The notes beneath the pieces were generated by a model, which worked only from the letters and a program-made list of their open reading frames with translations, was not told the origin of the DNA and did no database searches. A DNA stretch of 64,000 nt from Rosa chinensis (taxonomy: Eukaryota; Streptophyta; Magnoliopsida; Rosales; Rosaceae), in assembly GCF_002994745.2 (NCBI RefSeq), contig NC_037091.1:2721501-2785500 (forward strand), read 5' to 3'. The position numbers were made by a program, and so were the translations under genes. Position 1 is the stretch's first letter. Every line of letters starts with the position of its first letter. This document shows, in pieces, positions 12,016-23,600 of this stretch.

Positions 12016-12528
12016 TGTTAACGTTTGGATCCGTTGGGATCTCTAGTTAGCTTTAGTGAGGGAGGGAGAGAGAGAGAGAGAGAGAATGACACAAGCGAAG
12101 TATAGTGGTTCGCCTCCGCATGAGCGGGAGACTACGTCCACTTGAAAGCTATACTAGTGTGTCGAGCCTTGCGGCCTAACAAGATTACAAGAGATGTAAT
12201 GAATGTGTTGATTGTGGGAGGAGGCATTCCTTTTATAGATGAAGGAATGCTTCTCATTTACTTGTTCTTCGATGTGGGACAAGCAAAGTTACTATTCTAG
12301 TCTATTTAACATGTAGAAAGCTATGTTATGGGGGCATCTTGGCAAGGGCGGAAAGGTGGCTTCCCGGTGGCGGATTTGTGACTTCCGGATACCGCCGCGT
12401 AGCCTGAACATAGGGCTACACGATGCATGTCTCGGTTGGGCCTTGCCATGTCTTGTGGATGTCCCTAAGTAGGTGTTACTTATGCTTGGTGATGTAGTAA
12501 ATACTCCATATTGTTGGGGGTATGTACA
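12016..12528 (-). repeat. 3' LTR of the LARD-like element
   Basis: 513 bp, matching 18681-19193 throughout in my reading. Contains a (GA)n tract near 12066-12086. Read on the minus strand it starts TGTACATACC and ends CGTTAACA. Confidence 0.9.
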
Positions 12529-13073
12529 AGTCCCCGAAGTCCCCGAGCAAGAGGAGCTTCTTGGTTGGGGAGTTATAACCACGAAGTCATCAAGCATAAG
12601 TAACCGGGCGGCACGGAGCCCCTACAAGTCCCCGAACTCCGTAAGCAAGAAGGAACTCGTTAACCTGCACAACAAAGACAAAAAACAGGCATATGTAGAA
12701 TGCTCGTTGCATTGGGCAACAAATGTGAGTTGCAATGATATGCGTTGGCATATATGAACGTATGGGGTGCGTGATACATGTTGATGTATACATGCGAATG
12801 GCGCCGAGTACGATCAAATATGACGTACAAACTCGAGAGCGCGTATGGTCGTGTGAGCATATGGATTGCATATGATAAATGTAAGTTGTATGAGCGCTGC
12901 GAAGGTAAACGTTTGTAATTCGTGAATGATGAATACGTTAACGCTTAAGTTTGTTTGGTTGTCGCTCATACTAATGGAACGAGAAAAGAATTCAATTTGT
13001 CACGGGCGACAAATGGTAGAAGAATTCAATGTTCCATTAACGTGTGGTGTGTCGAGTAGACATGAGTGTAAAG

Positions 13074-14610
13074 TTCGAGGATTGCCGGGCAGGCATGAGC
13101 GAAACACTCGGGGTTGCCGGGAAGGCATGAGCGGGAAGCTCGTGGGTTGCCGGGAAGGCATGAGCCGAAGCTCGTGAGCGGAAGCTCGTGAGCGGAAGCT
13201 CGTGGGTGCCGGGAAGGCATGAGCGGAAAGCTCGTGAGCGGAAGCTCAAGGGTTGCTGGGAAGGCATGAGCGGAAGCTCGGGGTGCCGGGAAGGCATGAG
13301 CGGGAAGCTCGGGGTTGCCGGGAAGGCATGAGCGGAAGCTCGGGGTGCCGGGAAGGCATGAGCGGAAGCTCGTGGTGCCGGGAAGGCATGAGCGGAAAGC
13401 TCTTGAGCGGAAGCTCGTGGGTGCCGGGAAGGCATGAGCAGAAGCTCGGGGTGCCGGGAAGGCATGAGCGGGAAGCTCGTGGGTGCCGGGAAGGCATGAG
13501 CGGAAAGCTCTTGAGCGGAAGCTCGTGGGTGCCGGGAAGGCATGAGCGGAAGCTCGGGGTGCCGGGAAGGCATGATCGGGAAGCTCGTGGGTGCCGGGAA
13601 GGCATGAGCGGCAGCTCGTGGTGCCGGGAAGGCATGAGCGGAAGCTCGGGGGTGCCGGGAAGGCGTGAGCGGAAGCTCAAGGGTGCCGCGAAGGCGTGAG
13701 CGGGAGCTCGTGAGCGGAAGCTCAAGGGTGCCGCGAAGGCGTGAGCGGGAGCTCAAGGGTGCCGCGAAGGCGTGAGCGGGAGCTCAAGGGTGCCGCGAAG
13801 GCGTGAGCGGGAGCTTGTGAGCGGAAGCTCAAGGGTGCCGCGAAGGCGTGAGCGGGAGCTCGTGAGCGGAAGCTCAAGGGTGCCGCGAAGGCGTGAGCGG
13901 AAGCTCAAGGGTGCCGCGAAGGCGTGAGCGGAAGCTCGGGGTGCCGCGAAGGCGTGAGCGGAAGCTCGTGAGCGGAAGCTCAAGGGTGCCGCGAAGGCGT
14001 GAGCGGGAGCTCGTGAGCGGAAGCTCAAGGGTGCCGCGAAGGCGTGAGCGGAAGCTCAAGGGTGCCGCGAAGGCGTGAGCGGAAGCTCGGGGTGCCGCGA
14101 AGGCGTGAGCGGAAGCTCGGGGTTGCCGGGAAGGCGTGAGCGGAAGCTCGTGAGCGGAAGCTCAAGGGTGCCGCGAAGGCGTGAGCGGGAGCTCGTGAGC
14201 GGAAGCTCAAGGGTGCCGCGAAGGCGTGAGCGGGAGCTCAAGGGTGCCGCGAAGGCGTGAGCGGGAGCTCAAGGGTGCCGCGAAGGCGTGAGCGGGAGCT
14301 CGTGAGCGGAAGCTCAAGGGTGCCGCGAAGGCGTGAGCGGGAGCTCGTGAGCGGAAGCTCAAGGGTGCCGCGAAGGCGTGAGCGGGAGCTCGTGAGCGGA
14401 AGCTCAAGGGTGCCGCGAAGGCGTGAGCGGAAGCTCGGGGTGCCGCGAAGGCGTGAGCGGAAGCTCGTGAGCGGAAGCTCAAGGGTGCCGCGAAGGCGTG
14501 AGCGGGAGCTCGTGAGCGGAAGCTCAAGGGTGCCGCGAAGGCGTGAGCGGAAGCTCGGGGTGCCGCGAAGGCGTGAGCGGAAGCTCGGGGGTGCCGGGAA
14601 GGCATGAGCG
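13074..14610. repeat. Minisatellite array, 31-bp and 45-bp units
   Basis: Basic unit about 31 bp: 'ggtgccgggaaggcatgagc' plus 'ggaagctcgtg'. From about 13680 the variant 'gccgcgaaggcgtgagcgg' dominates. A 45-bp form arises by an extra 14-bp 'gtgagcggaagctc'. Several frames stay open on both strands (Arg/Ser/Leu/Pro-rich translations); they are a by-product of the repeat, not genes. Confidence 0.93.
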
Positions 14611-14896
14611 GAACCTGGCGGTGCCGCTGAGGCACGAGCGCGAAATCGTGGCGGTGCCGCTGAGGCACGAGCGCGAAAGCCTGGCGGTGCCGCTGAGGCA
14701 CGAGCGCGAAAGCCTGGCGGTGCCGCTGAGGCACGAGCGCGAAAGCCTGGCGGTGCCGCTGAGGCACGAGCGCGAAATCGTGGCGGTGCCGCTGAGGCAC
14801 GAGCGCGAAATCGTGGCGGTGCCGCTGAGGCACGAGCGCGAAAGCCTGGCGGTGCCGCTGAGGCACGAGCGCGAAAGCCTGGCGTTGCCATGAGGC
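14611..14896. repeat. Minisatellite array, 33-bp unit
   Basis: About eight copies of a 33-bp unit beginning 'ggcggtgccgctgaggcacg' and ending in 'aaagcct' or 'aaatcgt'. It follows directly on the 31/45-bp array and shares the 'gtgccg...gagcg' core, so it is a related higher variant. Confidence 0.92.
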
Positions 14897-16264
14897 TTTA
14901 ACGGGTAGCTCGAAGGTGATGCCCTGAGGCATGAGCGTGACCGTTGCTAATTATGCTAGGCTGTATGTACAAGTCCCCGAAGTCCCCAGTCAAGGAGGGT
15001 GTTCTTGCGGGTTGATACCAAAGCGTAGCTTTGTGCCGTATATCAAGCATAATTAGTGCGAGTGCGTCGTCCATCTAGAATTGTTGGAGCGAACGCTTTT
15101 GCCCTTTCGGGTGGGCCCCTGCTAGGCCCGCCAGGGAGTCCCCCACTCCTGGCTATAGACCTCCGTATGGTCGGAAAATTGTTTGATGAGGGGAGCTGCG
15201 CGGAGCAGAGGGTGTTGGGTAGCGAGCCCAATCTTAGATACCCAAGCGTCGGGGTTAACTGCCGGATCAATGGCTGCCGTGGGCTGTGTTAACTAGTCCC
15301 TAGCTGTTTTCTCGAAAGAGAAACTTGACTGCAATGCCGCGTAGCGGTCATTGTCATTATGAGGCGTTGCCTTACCGCTTGGCGGTTGAATGAAAAATGA
15401 TAAACACATAGAGCAAGTAATAATATTTTGTTTGAGTGTCCCATACTTATTTAATTTTGCAATTAAAATAGAAGCATGTCATATGTGTATAGCATGTACT
15501 TGTAATGTGGATGCTAATATCATTTTTGCATTTTTGTAGATATGCTAATGGATCATTGAGATCGGTATGTGAAGCATGGCATATCTAGCATGTAAGGCCT
15601 AGAAGGCGTTGCCAAATCTACAAAATGTTGTTGGCATGCTTAAAAGTTATGGAAACATGTAGAGATACACCAAGTGTGATATTCTATAAGCATGCTTGGA
15701 AGTAGTAAAAGCATGTGATTGGCATGGCATTAGCTCAATTTGAAAGAGCGTAAAAGATAAGATATAGTTACTTATCTTATGTCGATTTGGAGCAGGTTGG
15801 AGGTGGAATTGATATAAGTATCAAAATTATATTGGAGTTGTCCAAGCATGACGCTCCTATTGTCCCGGCGAAGCACCATAGTAGGAGGCTCGTTAATTGA
15901 AGCGGTACTCGGTGGTTGTGTCTCCTTAACATAAGGTAAATGATTAGCAATTTATCCATATCAATGAACCGACCGAGGAATAAAATTGAGTAAATATGTA
16001 CAATAAAGATTGAATGTACACATATTTGAGAATGTCACGGTGGTGATCATAGTGATGTTACTATTTCACAAAAGGAACAGTGTCATTACCCACCCGCCTG
16101 GCATGGGTGAAGTGGTTATGAAACCATGGCAGCAAGCTTTAAAAAATAGTAAACTTATGGTCTACAATGCTCAGAAAAGATATGTAGCTCATATAGCAGT
16201 TCAGTTGCGTAAATAGAAGCGTGTGGCCTTCATATGTTCATATATATATATATACCTTCATATG

Positions 16265-16300
<36 letters not shown>

Positions 16301-18660
16301 AAGAAGCAGATCAAGCTAGGGCCAGAAGGAGCTAATAAAATATGTAGCCATATAGGTAGATTGTCGGTGCCCATGACGTAGCCTAGATTGTTTAGGCAAG
16401 AGCACATGCATAATATCAAAGGCTCGGTGTTGCTGCATATATAATTATATATGACCAAGTTTGTGCATGCTTTTGACAAAACAAACAATATAGGCAGTAT
16501 AGTCATTTATCATTTTAGAACGAAGATGCTAGGCATATATAATTATATATGTCAAATGGACAGGTGTAGGGATTGCATGACAATTATGCTTTTCATTATA
16601 TCAGATCATCATGTGCATCACATAAGTACTTGTGACATAGTTTAGTCAAAGAAAGTTGATGCTCGGTTTTGCTGCAGAGATAAAGTTGATGCATGCACAT
16701 GCACTTGAGCTAAGAGAAGTCAAGGCCACGTGCCACTTAGTTATGCTTCCCATGGTAGCATATCATGATGTCTAGTATGGTATGTATCATGTTGTACTCA
16801 TAATTAATTATGTGTAGGACAGAAATATGCATGTGGTGCCCATGATATATGTATATCACAATGAGCAGATAACGTAAGAGGTAATGGGTGGCAGCAAACT
16901 AATCATGTTGTTTCACACATGAGCACGTGGTGTGCAATCATAATTCCAATGGATGCCTTTCAATAAAGATAGGAGAAGAGCAGAGCATCTGTGGACTTAG
17001 CTTGTTGACTGTTGTGAAGGGAGAGAAATCGAAAGCTAAAGCTGGAAGCCATGAATGGAGGTGTTTTTGCCGCCGGATGTGTCTGGCGGAGATTTTGGGC
17101 CAGCGGAGTTTTGGCAGAGATGGTTCTGCTGTGGAGTTGCTCATCGGAGCCCATCCGGCGGAGGTCACCCAGCGGTGTTGCCTGGCTATCATGGACAGCG
17201 GAGCCCCTCCCAGAGACTCAGTGGGGACTCCTGGCGGAGATTCAAGGCTGTGAGCTGTGATTGATACCGGCGCTAGCCTTGCCGAGCGGAGGATGATGAC
17301 TGAAGGTGGATGGTGTCCAGAGAGGTTTTCTGGGTATCCCAAGTGAATCAGCGGAATATATATATATATATATATTGTACCGCTGATCGGAGATGATCGA
17401 AGAGAAGATCAGAGTTGCCATGGGTCTCCAAGCAAAATTTGGATTGGGTGTCCAGCGATAGCGTTTGCCGCTGGTGTCACTAGAGCTGTTCACCGATGTT
17501 GGTGCCACAGCGTGGCGGTGGCGGAGCTGTTTAGCTGAGTAATGATCCAAGAACAGTACCTTGTTTAGCGGAGGCCTGGGTTATGGCGGTATTTTGCTTG
17601 GCGGAGGGCTACAGTTCGGCGGATCACCGGTTCGGCGGGGATGCAAGTTGGGCGGGGGAACTCCCAGCGGCGAAGCTAGGCGGAGCCCTGGAGCTGCAGG
17701 TTGGGCAGAGCCTCGGAGTTGCGGCTGGCAGAGCTGCGAGTTGGGCGGTGGTGTGCCGCCGGTGACTCCTAGCGGGGGAGTTCGGCGGAGCCTGGTGTGC
17801 ACTTGGAGGTGCAACTTGCAGCAGGGATTGCTCAACGGAGTCCGGCGGAGCGGAGGCGGTGTTGAGAAGAAGAGTCAGGCAGAGCTGGTTCGGCGGAACA
17901 GAGAGGACCAGAGCTGCAGAACTGGGGTCCGGCGGAACATGGAGTTCGGCGGAAGCTGGAGCTTGGTGGCGAACATTTCCGGCGGACTGGGTCAGCGGTT
18001 GCTGCCGTGAGCAGAGGAGTTGGGCGGTGGAATTGCCGCTGATGGATCCTTGGCTGCTGGTGGTGCAACATCAGCAGAGGTGCTGGCCTTGCTGCTGGTT
18101 GGATCTGGCGGAGGAAGGTTAGGCTAGCGGTGAAGCTATCCGGCAAACATTGCTAACGCAGTGTACCGGCCTGCCGGCGGAGGTTTTGCCGCTAGCGTCT
18201 CCTGGCGGACCGGGTTGTCGCTGACGGAGCTGTGATGGTGCCAGCGGAGTGCGCTGGGCTTTGCTCGCCGGCGGTTTGGCGGAGATGCCGGTTGGCTGAT
18301 GAAGATGGTAGTTCTTGGCGGAGCTTTTGCCGTTGAAGAAGTGTGGCGGAGCCTGTGTTGGCCGCTAATGCTGGCGGCTTGATGCAGGGAAGGAGGGTGG
18401 CCACAGTAATTCTCTGGGTGTCCAGAGAAGATTTTGCCGCCAAAATTTTTTTTTTTTTTTTTGAGTGGTTCAGCGTTGACCACTTTGGGTTGGCGTTGAC
18501 CGGAGTTGGTCAGCGTTGATTGACTCCGCCGGGCGTTGACCGACCCCGATGGAACAAGTTACCGTTAAGGATTTCAATTGTATAACTCAAAGAAAGAAAT
18601 TATTTTGAGCTCGGTTAAGATGACTTAACTCAATGGTAAGTGACGAAGCCTTTGTGTTGG
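14897..18660. other. Non-coding interior of the LARD-like element
   Basis: The copy of the LTR/PPT junction phrase is at 14963-14987. The part 15360-16930 is AT-rich with (AT)n tracts near 16241-16256, 16269-16297 and 17355-17377. From 17060 to 18560 the word GCGGAG/GGCGGA recurs every 20-60 bp, giving long but unconvincing Gly/Arg-rich frames. No retrotransposon or host domain was recognised. Confidence 0.55.
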
Positions 18661-18680
18661 CTTCCCACAGACGGCGCCAA
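18661..18680 (-). other. Primer-binding-like site of the LARD-like element
   Basis: The minus strand reads TTGGCGCCGTCTGTGGGAAG directly inside the LTR. TGGCGCCGT equals the complement of the plant tRNA-Asp 3' end for its first nine bases, and this site form is common in plant Gypsy elements. It makes the right-hand LTR the 5' LTR. Confidence 0.6.
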
Positions 18681-19193
18681 TGTTAACGTTTGGATCCGTT
18701 GGGATCTCTAGTTAGCTTTAGTGAGGGAGGGAGAGAGAGAGAGAGAGAGAATGACACAAGCGAAGTATAGTGGTTCGCCTCCGCATGAGCGGGAGACTAC
18801 GTCCACTTGAAAGCTATACTAGTGTGTCGAGCCTTGCGGCCTAACAAGATTACAAGAGATGTAATGAATGTGTTGATTGTGGGAGGAGGCATTCCTTTTA
18901 TAGATGAAGGAATGCTTCTCATTTACTTGTTCTTCGATGTGGGACAAGCAAAGTTACTATTCTAGTCTATTTAACATGTAGAAAGCTATGTTATGGGGGC
19001 ATCTTGGCAAGGGCGGAAAGGTGGCTTCCCGGTGGCGGATTTGTGACTTCCGGATACCGCCGCGTAGCCTGAACATAGGGCTACACGATGCATGTCTCGG
19101 TTGGGCCTTGCCATGTCTTGTGGATGTCCCTAAGTAGGTGTTACTTATGCTTGGTGATGTAGTAAATACTCCATATTGTTGGGGGTATGTACA
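18681..19193 (-). repeat. 5' LTR of the LARD-like element
   Basis: 513 bp, same length and, as far as I can read, same sequence as 12016-12528. Ends at 'gtatgtaca', followed by the TSD aaaaa. Confidence 0.9.
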
Positions 19194-20663
19194 AAAAATA
19201 AAAATAAACTAAGCTAACTAACAAAGAACATAAATCAAATAAACAAAGAAACTAGCTAAGTAAAAGAAAACAAACGCAGAAAAGGGAGAAGGAGAGAAGA
19301 AGCAACGAAATAGAAAAAGAAAAGAAAAATAAATGTTTTGGGGGGTTTTTAGGTTTTACGAAAATAAGAGGAAAACAAAGAAAGCAATTTCGATTTTAAG
19401 TTTGAGAAAAATAAGATGGAGAAAACGTTAGAGACTCGGAAATCCACCACCAATTATTTCCGAACAATGTTAAGTTAACCTAGTTTCAATTACTAAGGTG
19501 TGAACAAAAACCAACCAAGAAACAAGTCGGAGCAGATCATGTCCCTTATTAATGTTTCCCTAATTACTTAGTCTACGTGAACGCACAATAGCTAAGCCTA
19601 TCAAACATGCAATCAAGGTATAGAACGCTATCCTATCAACAACACATATAGTGTCAACATATTTGAAGCATTAGGATCTCATGGAAACGATTGGTTATAG
19701 AGTTGCAGTCTAGTGTGGAAAGCCTACCTAGCATGCTCTTCTAGTTGTTTAAAACATTAGCTTTTGTCCAAAGCCTTGCATACTTGTGGATTAGAAAACA
19801 AGACGATTAGGTGAATTTTCTAAACCTAACTCCAATTACATGCATATATCCCAAGTGTCAACCCAAAGAACATAAACACATAAAAGTTTTCAATCAAGCA
19901 GAAATAAACAATCAATTCACACCAAAGATCAAGAAACTAGATTTAAATAAACATATGTTCTACATAATTGGGGCTTCAAACCTCGCCCCTAACAAAAAGT
20001 AACTAGCCACACATAGTCTTAAATTCAACAAATAAAAACATGAATATTCGATTACAAGAAGATAAAAACCGTAAAAGGGAGAATATGAGAGCCACGAATT
20101 CACTTTTAGGCAGCCTTGGACGCAAGCACTCCTTCAAGATGATCACGGCTAAGCTTGGTGGAAGAATGATGATGATGTGCACGGTTTTTGCTCTTGAAGA
20201 CTTGGGAATTTTAAGACTTTGTGTACTAGGGTTTAGGAGCAGAAGATGGCGCTGTAGGGTAGTGGTTTGCAATGTTTTCAGAGCCTCTATATATATGGAA
20301 TACACAGCCCCAAGTTCCCTTTTCCAATTCTGCTTTGAAAGCCTCCCCTAGTTGCTTGAGGATTCCTTCAATTGGTGCACAATTAAATGATTTTCAAGCT
20401 TTAGTAATCTTCCCAAAATCTTGAGGAATCATTCTAGGACTCTCCTTGATATTTGCAGCAGCAATAACCTTCCAAAAATGCCCAAGAAATCCGTCCAAAG
20501 AAGAGTCTCGGCCAAAATGCCCTGTTTTGACTAGGATTCAATTTCTGTCTATGAAGCTTCCTTCTTGGACAAGGAACGACTTTGTTTTGCCAAGTTTCTG
20601 GATGGTTCTTGACTCCCACGTGATATATGACATCATATCTTCTAGAATGATCAATAACCTTCT

Positions 20664-23600
20664 AAAAATTATCGGAGTTAACCTTAGGAGAGCAACCCTC
20701 TCATCCGTAGCGATACTCTAGATCGGCTGGCGGCTGGAACTCACCTTCCCCGGTCTTATGCAGCACTTCAAAGTTCTGTTTTGGAGCTGTAGGGGCCTCA
20801 ACAACACAGAAACCCTAAACCCTAAACCCTAAACAAGATGCTCTTGTCAGTATTGTTCGACAACAAAACCCTAGTCTTATCTTTCTCTCCGAAACATTGA
20901 CTTCTCCAGATCTGTTGACGGCAGTTCAACACCGAATAGGCTTTGATGGTTTCGTTTGTGCCCCTAAGGAGGATGATTGTCATGGCTTAGCTCTCTTCTG
21001 GCATAATGAGCTCTCAGTTCATTTCAGAACCTCTTCAGCCAACCATATTGATGTTGAGGTTGGTGTTGTAGGTTCTGCAGGAGTCTTTCGATTCACTGGT
21101 ATTTATGGAGTGGCTACTATAGTGAATAGGGACATCACATGGAATCTCCTCCGGTTGTTAGCTTCTCAGTCCCATTTGCCTTGGTTGGTTGCCGGCGATT
21201 TCAATGAGATACTATGTTATGCAGATAAGTCAGGAGGTCCTCCTAGGCCTGTAGCAAAAATACACAGATTTAGACAAGCACTGGTTGATAGTGATTTGAT
21301 CGATATGGGGTTTATTGGATCACGTTGTACGTGGTCTAATTGTTTCACTAAGGATAGACTTGATCAGGCCTGCCAAACAGTGCAATGGAGAGACCTCTAT
21401 CCTTTCTCCTGAGTTATCACCCTTCCTCTCAATCAATCTAATCACTGCCCTATCTTAATTGAGGTGAATCCTGAACCAGCCTTATCGAACCGAAACCCAA
21501 AGGCTTTTTGTTTTGAGGAGATGTGGTTGGCTCATGTAGATTGTACTAACATTGTTGAACAGGGTTGGACGCTCCCCACTATTGGGGATCCCATGCTCCA
21601 AGTTGGCAGGAAGATCAAGCACACGGGACAACTATTCATGAAATGGCATTCTGGAGTCTACCAACAGAGATAGACCGAGATGCGATTGATTCAAGGCAAG
21701 TTAGATGACTTGATGAGGAAGAATTTTGAGTCGAGTCATTTTGATGAGCAAAGAGCTCTCCAATTCAGGTTGAATCAGTTACTTACTGCTAATGAAACTT
21801 ATTGGAGACAACGTTCCAGGATTCAATGGTTAAAGGAAGGGGACCATAATACTGGTTTTTTTAATTGACGGGCTTCGAATCGTAGATGCAGAAACCGTAT
21901 TAAGGTTCTCACTAATGCATCGAGGCAATGGACTTCTACATCAGGAGAGGTCTCGGAGATATTGCTCCACTACTATGACTCTATATTTAGGGCAGATACC
22001 TCGGAACCGGTAGCACTTAACGTTGTGTTGGATTGCTTGCAACCCAAAGTATCAGAAGAGATGAACTCTAGTCTTATAGCCCCATACTCTGATGATGAGA
22101 TCAAGAAGGCTTTGTTTCAAATGCATCCCTCAAAATCACCAGGTCCTAACGGATGTCCCCATGTTTCTTCCAGAAATTTTGGAACGTGGTAAGACATGAC
22201 GTCTGTTGTGCAGTTAGGGAACTGTTGAGTACGGGTAATATCTCCCAGGAATCCAACTTTAGACATCTTACTCTTATACCGAAGATCAAGGAACCGAAAC
22301 TTCCTTCTGATTTGAGACCGATTGCGTTATGTAACGTGGTGTACAAGATAGCTTCCAAGGTCTTGGCCAATAGACTCAAGACAATTCTGCCTCACATTAT
22401 TTCCCCGTTAGAGAGTGCTTTTGTTCCAGGTATATTAGTTTTGGATAATACTTTGGTTGCTACGGAGATTGCTCACTTTATGAAAAAGCTTCGTAGGCAG
22501 GCTGAGTGTTTTTTTTCTCTAAAACTGGACATTTCAAAAGCATATGATCGTTTAGAATGGCAGTATCTTGAAGCTGTCATTCTCAGGTTGGGTTTTTGTA
22601 GAAGTTGGGTATCTATTGTATTAACCACTGTGAAATCTGTCAGTTACTCTATTTTAATAAATGGTGCTCCCACAGGTTTTATATTGCCCACCAGATGTAT
22701 CCGACAAGGAGACCCCTTATCTCTATACTTGTTTATTTTGTGCGTAGAAGGACTCTCAGCCTTGATTTCATCTTCTTTTTTAGAATGGCACTATCAGAGG
22801 CTTAACCCTGGCCCCTAGTGCTCCCACCATTCATCATCTACTTTTTGCAAATGATTGTTTTCTCTTTGGGGAAGTCTCAGTCCGGGAATGTCAAGCTTTT
22901 AAAAAGATACTCTCAGTGTATGCTCGAGCCTTTGGACAACATTTTAATTTGCAGAAATCTAGTGTGGTGTTTAGTGGTAATGTTAGTTTGCAGAACAGGG
23001 ATAATCTTGCAGCTATTCTTGGGGTGCAGTGTGTTAAAGAACATGGTTTATACCTTGGCTTGCCTATCCATATTGGGCACAACAAGAAAGCTATCTTTCC
23101 TTAAAAGAGAGACTGTCAAAGAAGCACATTAGTTGGCGATCCAAGATTCTGAGTTCTGGAGGTAAGGAATTTTTGATTAAGGCGGTTGCTCAAACTTTGC
23201 CTAATTATGTCATGAACTGTTATGCTCTCCCTAAGTCTATGTGCAATGAGCTACAATAGTTGTGTTGTCAATTCTTTTGGGGTAGTACAGAGGAGAAAAA
23301 AAGAATACATTGGAGATCATGGGAAAGAATGTGCCTACCTAAAACGCACGGAGGCATGGGATTCAAACATCTACATGCTCATAACTTGGCCATGCTTTCA
23401 AAACAGGGTTGGAGGATGCTCTCTAAACCTGAGTCACTTGTGGCCAGAGTGTTTAAAGCAGTTTACTATCCATTTGGAACCTTTCTCACAGCAGATATGG
23501 GTGAGCGCCCTTCATATTCATGGAGGAGTTTAATGGAGGCTCGACCGGTTTTACAAGCAAGGTTGTCTTGGAGGGTTGATGACGGGCAGCTAGTTAACAT

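Larger units (their letters stand above)
12016..19193 (-). mobile_element. Young non-autonomous LTR retrotransposon (LARD-like) with internal minisatellite
   Basis: Two 513-bp LTRs (12016-12528 and 18681-19193) look identical by eye. They begin TGTTAACG and end GTATGTACA on the plus strand, and the element is flanked by the 5-bp TSD aaaaa (12011-12015 and 19194-19198). The minus-strand primer-binding-like site at 18661-18680 sets the orientation. The 6.15-kb interior encodes no gag, protease, RT or integrase that I can find. It holds a minisatellite (13074-14896), an AT-rich part (15360-16930) and a GCGGAG-rich part (17060-18560). It must have been mobilised by another element's proteins. Equal LTR length and sequence imply a very recent insertion. 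Confidence 0.9.

Noticed and set aside
13074..14896. CRISPR-like array of regular repeats
   Set aside because: Units are directly abutting with no unique spacers, and this is nuclear plant DNA; it is a minisatellite.
13037..14932. Long Arg/Ser/Pro-rich open frames on both strands
   Set aside because: They arise because the 31/45/33-bp minisatellite units lack stops in several frames. There is no start context, codon structure or domain.
15043..15292. Overlapping frames on both strands near 15050-15290
   Set aside because: Mutually shadowing frames in GC-rich element interior; no domain.
17560..18150. Gly/Arg-rich frames in the GCGGAG-rich part of the LARD-like element
   Set aside because: Low-complexity composition keeps frames open on both strands; no family resemblance.
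12016..19193. A host gene in the interior of the LARD-like element
   Set aside because: No splice-consistent coding blocks; LTRs, TSD and primer site explain the whole segment.
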